Assembly: GCF_012641275.1 (NCBI RefSeq)
Contig: NZ_JABAIA010000001.1
Span: 2,976,001-3,040,000 of the forward strand
Source of the DNA: Chitinophaga varians
Lineage (GTDB): Bacteria > Bacteroidota > Bacteroidia > Chitinophagales > Chitinophagaceae
Reading direction: 5' to 3'
DNA: 64,000 bases
This document shows positions 59,384 to 64,000 of the stretch, piece after piece; positions within the stretch are counted from its first letter, which is position 1, and every line of letters starts with the position of its first letter. Both the position numbers and the translations under genes were made by a program. The notes beneath the pieces were generated by a model, which saw only the letters and a program-made list of their open reading frames with translations, had not been told where the DNA came from and searched no databases.

Positions 59384-59875
59384 ATGAAAAATTTATCATT
59401 CGCAGCATTGTTTCTGGCTCTGGTCGCAATCCTGGGTACTTCCTGCTCTCCTAAACAGGGCGTAACCACCAACATTAACAAAGGCGCTGTAAAAGGCAAC
59501 TGGGTGCTGACCGATATCCGTTATGAAGGTATTCCTGATAATGCCAAAGTAACCGTTTTTGACGAGGCCAATGCGAAATGCTTCATCGGCAGCCAGTGGG
59601 TATTGCCCGACAATAATGCAAATGGTTCTTATACATTGTCCTCTACAGCAGACGGCTGCAGCCCTGCTACCCAGAAAATCGTATGGACAATCAGCAAACA
59701 GGGAAATGTGACCATGTTCGGGTTCAAAAAACTGTACTCCGGCGTAAAAGCTAAAAACGTGGCAGACGGCTACCTGATGGAATGCACAGAAGCCGGCAGC
59801 TCCATGACCTGGAGAGCTAACGTAAACTTCGAAGGCAAATCCGCTGCTATCATCTACTCCTTACAACGTAAATAA
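59384..59875 (+). CDS. Lipocalin-like lipoprotein
   Basis: A 163-residue lipoprotein with signal LALVAILGTSC (lipidated Cys21) and a lipocalin-like beta barrel: KGNWVLTDIRYEGIPDNAKV supplies the G-x-W motif of the first strand, and later strands are NGSYTLSSTADGC, WTISKQGNVTMFGF and SAAIIYSLQRK. This corresponds to the Lipocalin_4-like group of small Bacteroidota outer-membrane lipoproteins. It follows the anti-sigma paralogues and has a strong terminator; it may belong to their regulon but has its own 130-bp upstream gap. Confidence 0.85.
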   Translation: MKNLSFAALFLALVAILGTSCSPKQGVTTNINKGAVKGNWVLTDIRYEGIPDNAKVTVFDEANAKCFIGSQWVLPDNNANGSYTLSSTADGCSPATQKIVWTISKQGNVTMFGFKKLYSGVKAKNVADGYLMECTEAGSSMTWRANVNFEGKSAAIIYSLQRK

Positions 59876-59898
59876 GCTTACCGTTTTATACGAAATTC

Positions 59899-59932
59899 AT
59901 CCTGCCTGGTAATTTTCCGGGCAGGATTTTTC
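59899..59932 (+). terminator. Intrinsic terminator after the lipocalin-like gene
   Basis: ATCCTGCC-TGG and CCG-GGCAGGAT pair with one mismatch around TAATTTT and are followed by TTTTTC. Confidence 0.88.
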
Positions 59933-59982
59933 ATTTATTCGTATGCACAGATAATAGTATATTTAGATAGGTAAAAAACCAG

Positions 59983-60738
59983 ATGACTATGAGCACGCAG
60001 CATTCGAAAATCAAATTCCTGGGACATGCCAGTTTTCAGCTTACCACCCCGGAAGGCCATATCATTCTCGTAGACCCCTGGTTTACCGGCAATCCGGCTC
60101 TGCCGGCCGATTACACCATCCCGGAACAAATTGACCTGGTCCTGATCACCCACGGCCACAGGGACCACCTCGACAGTAAAATCATTGACCTGATCCGGTC
60201 CCATTCACCTAAAGTGATCGCCAACCCCATCGTCCGCCTCTTCCTGCAGGAACAAGGCGTACCGGAACATGTCTTTGAACAGATGAATGCCGGAGGCACC
60301 ATCTCCTTCCTGCAAACAAAAATCACGATGACCAACGCCTTCCATTTTGCACAGGTATGGATGCCGGACGGTAAAATCGGATATACCCATGCGGCCAACG
60401 GATTCATTATCTGGATGAGCGATGATGTCTCCGTTTATTATTCCGGTGATACCTCCGTTTTCGGCGACATGGCCCTGCTGGGAGAAATCTATGAGCCGGA
60501 TATCGCGATCCTGCCTATCGGCGACCGCTTTACCATGGGGCCCCTGGAAGCTGCCTTTGCCATCCGCCTGCTCAAAGTGAAACACGTAATCCCCTGCCAT
60601 TACGGTACGATGCCTTCACTTACAGGCACGCCCCAACGGCTGAAAGAGCTGACACAAGACCAGGCTCGGCTGGAAATACATGCGCTGAAAGCCGGTGAAG
60701 AATTGGACATGGCGCAATTACAACTACATAAACCTTAA
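59983..60738 (+). CDS. UPF0173 metal-dependent hydrolase (metallo-beta-lactamase fold)
   Basis: A 251-residue cytoplasmic MBL-fold protein. Metal ligands visible: ITHGHRDHLDS (HxHxDH variant HGHRDH), GHASFQL near residue 14, IILVDPWFTGNP, YYSGDTSVFGDMAL with Asp, and VIPCHYGTMPSLTGTP with His. This set is characteristic of the UPF0173/YtkL group. Activity is unknown; related members include lactonases and N-acyl-phosphatidylethanolamine-type hydrolases. The start could also be Met3 (59989). Confidence 0.92.
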   Translation: MTMSTQHSKIKFLGHASFQLTTPEGHIILVDPWFTGNPALPADYTIPEQIDLVLITHGHRDHLDSKIIDLIRSHSPKVIANPIVRLFLQEQGVPEHVFEQMNAGGTISFLQTKITMTNAFHFAQVWMPDGKIGYTHAANGFIIWMSDDVSVYYSGDTSVFGDMALLGEIYEPDIAILPIGDRFTMGPLEAAFAIRLLKVKHVIPCHYGTMPSLTGTPQRLKELTQDQARLEIHALKAGEELDMAQLQLHKP

Positions 60739-60770
60739 CGGTCCCTTGTTATTTTTTTAATCATCCGTAT

Positions 60771-61289
60771 ATGTTACCCCTGATCACATCCCGTTTATTG
60801 GTATGCCCTTGCCGCCTGCCACTGATTACTGCGATCTATCTGCAGGACCCGCAGGCTGTCACCATGCTGAATGCATCCATTCCGCCTGAATGGCCGCAGG
60901 CAGAACTGAAAGAACTGTTGCCACACCTGATTGAATTACTTCAACACGACCCGAAATCGTTCCCCTGGCTATTGTGGGCCATTGTGTCCGCAACAGACAA
61001 CACGGTACTGGGAGACATCGGCTTTAAAGGCCGCCCCGATGAAAATGGCATGGTGGAAATAGGTTATTCCCTGCTGCCAGCCCACCGCAACCAGGGGTAT
61101 ATGCGGGAGGCCGCGGCCGCACTGGTCACCTGGGCCTTTCAGCAGCCATTCGTAAAAAGTATAGAGGCAGAATGTGAAGTGAACAACATCGCTTCCGGAA
61201 AAGTGCTGCAACACCTGGGCATGCGGCAAACCGGCATGCAGGACAACATGCTCCGTTGGCAGCTGTTGGAAAAAGACTTTTTGCGGTAA
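60771..61289 (+). CDS. GNAT-family N-acetyltransferase
   Basis: A 172-residue protein resembling RimJ/RimL-like GNAT enzymes: TSRLLVCPCRLPLITAIY at the N-terminus, VLGDIGFKGRPDENGMVEIGY in the central sheet, the acetyl-CoA loop LLPAHRNQGYMREAAAAL and VNNIASGKVLQHLGM at the end. It follows the UPF0173 gene by 32 bp and may be co-transcribed with it. Its stop codon is a single base away from the stop codon of the convergent LysR gene, leaving no room for a terminator. Substrate unknown. Confidence 0.9.
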   Translation: MLPLITSRLLVCPCRLPLITAIYLQDPQAVTMLNASIPPEWPQAELKELLPHLIELLQHDPKSFPWLLWAIVSATDNTVLGDIGFKGRPDENGMVEIGYSLLPAHRNQGYMREAAAALVTWAFQQPFVKSIEAECEVNNIASGKVLQHLGMRQTGMQDNMLRWQLLEKDFLR

Positions 61290-61290
61290 A

Positions 61291-62184
61291 TTATTCGGTT
61301 ACATGCTGCCGGGCAAACTTGATGAAAAGCTGGGCGAGCTTGTCCTGAAGACCCTGTAAGTAAGTAAAATGCAGTTTTCTGATCAGCTTGAAATTTTTGA
61401 TGGGAAGCACAACAAACTCTCCGGCTTCCACTTCTCTTTGCACGGCCTGTAAAGAGATAAACGCGGCACAGGAAGAGTGATGCAGGTAAGATTTAATGCT
61501 CTCCGTGCTGCCCATATACATGGCCACGTTCAGGTCCGTGATCTTCAGCTTCAGGCGCTTCAGTTCATCTGTGATCACCTCCAGTGTGCCGGAACCATGT
61601 TCCCGCATAAGCAGGGGAATGTTCCGCAATTCAGCGGCGCTGAGTGGTTCGCCGTTGCCATAGCTGTGTTTGGGGTTTCCGATGAGCACAATTTCATCGC
61701 GGGCAAACTCTACATACTTCAGTAGTGGATTTTTAGAGCTGCCTTCTATAATACCCAGTAAGATGCTTTTTTCAAAAAGTGCTTGTTCTATCTGCTCTGT
61801 ATTACCGTTGGTGAGCGAGGTTTTCACGTCCGGGTAGCGCTGGTTGAATTTGGCCAGCAGCGGCGGGATCAGGTATTGTGCGATGGTAGTGCTGGCACCG
61901 ATGGCCAACAGGCCGCCCTGCGTGTGTTTCAGCTGGTTGATTTCATATTCCAAATTGCGGTAATCAGTAAAAATGATCTCAGCATGATGCATGACCAGCT
62001 GGCCGGCACGGGTAAGTTTAATACGGTTGCCGATCCTTTCAAACAAAGCCATGCCCAGTTGTTGTTCCAGCTCGTGAATATGTTTGGTAACGGCGGGCTG
62101 GGAGATATATAATTCTTCTGCGGCTTTGGTGAAGCTGAGCCGCTTCGCAACGGTATGAAATACCCTGAGTCTGAAATCGAACAT
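61291..62184 (-). CDS. LysR-family transcriptional regulator
   Basis: A 297-residue LysR-type regulator. The N-terminal winged helix-turn-helix is MFDFRLRVFHTVAKRLSFTK through EELYISQPAVTKHIHELEQQLG (in part). The effector domain (about 90-297) is of the PBP2 type, with LAIGASTTIAQYLIPPLLAKF and LLMREHGSGTLEVITDEL. It resembles CysB/CbbR-like regulators found in Bacteroidota, but the target is not visible; no divergent neighbour gene shares its promoter. Confidence 0.92.
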   Translation of the reverse strand: MFDFRLRVFHTVAKRLSFTKAAEELYISQPAVTKHIHELEQQLGMALFERIGNRIKLTRAGQLVMHHAEIIFTDYRNLEYEINQLKHTQGGLLAIGASTTIAQYLIPPLLAKFNQRYPDVKTSLTNGNTEQIEQALFEKSILLGIIEGSSKNPLLKYVEFARDEIVLIGNPKHSYGNGEPLSAAELRNIPLLMREHGSGTLEVITDELKRLKLKITDLNVAMYMGSTESIKSYLHHSSCAAFISLQAVQREVEAGEFVVLPIKNFKLIRKLHFTYLQGLQDKLAQLFIKFARQHVTE

Positions 62185-62243
62185 GCAATAAAAGTAAGGT
62201 TTTTAGCGGGCAGTTATTGGTTGTTGGGGCTAAAGGTAAAAAA

Positions 62244-62281
62244 ATAAGGATTAAACCACCGGGAGGTGGCTTAATCCTTAT
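62244..62281 (-). terminator. Terminator between the PDxR-repeat protein and lysR
   Basis: ATAAGGATTAA pairs with TTAATCCTTAT, with CCACC/GGTGG forming an inner stem. On the minus strand a TTATTTTTTT tail follows, so it ends the transcript of 62301-62666. Confidence 0.88.
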
Positions 62282-62300
62282 CGGAAGATGATGTTATGAA

Positions 62301-62666
62301 TCAGGATTTTTTCTTTCCTGCGTTTGGATTATTTGATTTGTAGCGCATGTCAGGTGTACCGTCTTTCTTTTTCGGTCCTGTTGTTGCCGGCGCTGTAGTA
62401 GTGCCTTTGTTTTCCTTGAAGCGCTTGTCAGGAGCGCCGCTCTTGGTAACGTGCTCTGTTTTTGCTACCGGTGAAGCCTGAGGAGCGGGTTGTCCTGCTT
62501 CTTTCTTAACAGAAGCTTCTTTCTTTTCGGCTTCTTTCTTGGCAGCTTTTTGCTCAGTTTTAGCCTTGGTTTTAGCTTCTTTTTGGGTGGTGGAGGCAGG
62601 AGCCTGGGCCATGGCAACAGTTAAGCCCATGAACATAGCCAGAACACCTGTAAGCAACTTTTTCAT
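62301..62666 (-). CDS. Secreted Lys/Ala-rich small protein with repeated GxPDxRxKxN motif
   Basis: A 121-residue protein with signal peptide (MKKLLTGVLAMFMGLTVAMA) and a Lys/Ala/Glu-rich linker (residues 25-75, possibly coiled coil). The C-terminal half contains two copies of a motif: SGAPDKRFKENK (about 77-88) and DGTPDMRYKSNN (about 103-114), i.e. GxPDxR[FY]Kx N. Similar proteins occur widely in Chitinophagaceae without known function. It is monocistronic with its own terminator. Confidence 0.78.
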   Translation of the reverse strand: MKKLLTGVLAMFMGLTVAMAQAPASTTQKEAKTKAKTEQKAAKKEAEKKEASVKKEAGQPAPQASPVAKTEHVTKSGAPDKRFKENKGTTTAPATTGPKKKDGTPDMRYKSNNPNAGKKKS

Positions 62667-62746
62667 AAGAAATGTTTTACCAAAAATTAAGCTTTTTTAT
62701 TGATGCGAACACATTTCACCCTATATTTTTAAGCAATATTTAATAA

Positions 62747-64000
62747 TTAGTTTTTGTCCACCCACATACCGTTTTCCCGGATCAGGCTGATAAGCTCGTC
62801 TACAGCCACATCGCTGTTCAGGCCACGTTTTACGATTTCTTTACCTCTGTAAAGGGTGATTTTGCCAACGCCACTGCCTACATATCCAAAGTCCGCGTCC
62901 GCCATTTCTCCGGGACCATTTACGATACAGCCCATGATGGCGATTTTCACGCCTTTGAGGTGGTGGGTGACGGCCCTGATGCGTGCAGTCGTTTCCTGAA
63001 GGTCAAACAACGTACGGCCGCAGGAAGGGCAGGAGATGTATTCCGTTTTGGAGATGCGGGTCCGGGTGGCCTGCAAAATGCCAAAGGCGATGTTGTTCAG
63101 CAGTCCGGCCTGTGCCGTGTCCTGGTCCTGGTTGGTCAGCCAGAGGCCGTCGCCGAAACCGTCCAGCAGGAGCGCGCCGGCTTCGGTGGCATGATGGATC
63201 AGGTGCTCATCGGCAGTTGCCTGTGGACTAACACTGTGGATGACCACCGGTACTGTCAGTTGCTCTGCTGTCAGCAGAATGAAGAACCTTCTGATGCTGG
63301 CCATGGCGTTGCTGCCGGAGGCATGGGCTACCAATATGGTAGCGCCGGCGACAGCAGGCTGGCGCAGTTGTGTTAATAAGTCACTGATATCAACAGTATC
63401 GAGGTCGTCACAGTTAATGGCCACAAAATTCTTTTTACCGGTTTGTCCTGCCGCGATGGCGTCAAGGTAGGCGCGGGTGGCAAAGTAGGGCACGTACGCG
63501 GCTTTGTCGGCCAGTGTCTGCCACTTGTCGGCGTTAAGGACTACCTGGAGGGTGCCGGGCAGGGCAAAAGAGGGTACCTGCGTGCCGGTATAAATATAGT
63601 CTGCGGCGGCATCGGCGATGTTCCATTTATCAGATGGTTCATCATACGTATAGCCGATCGCGTTAAGGTCTGAAGGCTGTATGGCACTGGATCTGCGGTA
63701 ATCTGCCACTACTACGGGCACCTGTTTGTCGCCGGTGTTGTCTACTACGATGCTTTCGCGGCGTTTGTAGGAGAACGGGGAGTAGGGCAGGGTGCCCAGC
63801 GGCCGGGAGGTAGCCGGTTTTTCGGTACGGTTGCCACTGTAGCGTTTTACGATATCGCGGCATACGGGCAGCTCAAATTCCGGATCTTCTGTCAGGGATA
63901 CCCGGATGGTATCGCCTACACCGTCCTCCAGCAGGGTGCCGATACCGATGGCCGATTTGATACGGCCGTCTTCTCCGTCGCCGGCTTCTGTAACGCCAAG
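62747..64000 (-). CDS. ispG: (E)-4-hydroxy-3-methylbut-2-enyl-diphosphate synthase (partial, N-terminus outside window)
   Basis: The frame is open to the window edge, giving the C-terminal 417 residues of IspG, the [4Fe-4S] enzyme of the MEP isoprenoid pathway. The window begins within LGVTEAGDGEDGRIKSAIGI of the TIM barrel. The cluster ligands are seen in YISCPSCGRTLFDLQ and IMGCIVNGPGEMADADFGYVGSG (in part GCIVNGPGE). Between barrel and cluster domain lies the long insertion domain of the Bacteroidota/plant-type enzyme (about residues 95-270 of this fragment), absent in E. coli IspG. Confidence 0.95.
   Translation of the reverse strand, partial: LGVTEAGDGEDGRIKSAIGIGTLLEDGVGDTIRVSLTEDPEFELPVCRDIVKRYSGNRTEKPATSRPLGTLPYSPFSYKRRESIVVDNTGDKQVPVVVADYRRSSAIQPSDLNAIGYTYDEPSDKWNIADAAADYIYTGTQVPSFALPGTLQVVLNADKWQTLADKAAYVPYFATRAYLDAIAAGQTGKKNFVAINCDDLDTVDISDLLTQLRQPAVAGATILVAHASGSNAMASIRRFFILLTAEQLTVPVVIHSVSPQATADEHLIHHATEAGALLLDGFGDGLWLTNQDQDTAQAGLLNNIAFGILQATRTRISKTEYISCPSCGRTLFDLQETTARIRAVTHHLKGVKIAIMGCIVNGPGEMADADFGYVGSGVGKITLYRGKEIVKRGLNSDVAVDELISLIRENGMWVDKN

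Overview
The window looks like chromosomal DNA of a Bacteroidota species, most probably of the family Chitinophagaceae (Chitinophaga-like). The evidence is two SusC/SusD pairs, a sigma/FecR/STN signalling set, PorT-type barrels, LpxR, a two-gene cobalamin methionine synthase, ribosomal protein bTHX, a RicT homologue beside holB, and several promoters of the TTTG-N19..21-TAnnTTTG type used by this phylum. No tRNA, rRNA, IS element, prophage, integrase or CRISPR array was found. The DNA reads as stable housekeeping plus nutrient-uptake chromosome.

Layout. 1-5.2 kb (minus): two membrane-anchored endonuclease/exonuclease/phosphatase proteins, two rhomboid-family proteins (one lacking the catalytic histidine) and RlmD. 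5.3-9.2 kb (plus): a TlpA-like thioredoxin lipid/periplasm protein and three tandem 8-stranded barrel proteins. 9.2-9.66 kb: a gene-free stretch with a candidate small RNA. 9.66-13.9 kb: metF (minus), then an lptB-GH3-fabG operon. 13.9-18.6 kb (minus): SusC/SusD pair without STN domain, whose mRNA has a hairpin that reaches the start codon. 18.98-29.7 kb: an ECF sigma/FecR/STN-SusC/SusD polysaccharide-utilisation locus with a putative GH123-like hydrolase and a convergent SMP-30 protein. 29.9-38.5 kb: NdpA/YejK, RicT-HolB, glutathione peroxidase, ComF, RadA and a zinc metallopeptidase. 38.9-42.7 kb: rplM-rpsI-rpsB-tsf-pyrH. 42.8-46.7 kb: DUF3298 lipoprotein, pdxH, bTHX (short, easy to miss), HU, DUF4286, exonuclease III. 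46.7-50.5 kb: split methionine synthase. 50.7-51.2 kb: a small transcription unit encoding a poly-cysteine peptide and a 71-residue protein, divergent from metH. 51.3-64 kb: recR, an Ig-like lipoprotein, SRPBCC protein, LpxR, CoA-transferase, two GNAT enzymes, a sigma factor with two anti-sigma-like paralogues, a lipocalin, a UPF0173 hydrolase, LysR and the C-terminal part of IspG.

The most notable items not explained by ordinary gene calls are: the poly-Cys leader-peptide unit next to methionine synthase; the start-codon hairpin of the first susC; four long intergenic palindromes built from tandem 7-8 bp words, each touching a stop or start codon; a rhomboid without its histidine; and a set of genes whose -7 box lies only 4-5 nt from ATG, suggesting leaderless mRNAs. 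All functions are read from the sequence and from memory of the families; no database search was possible.
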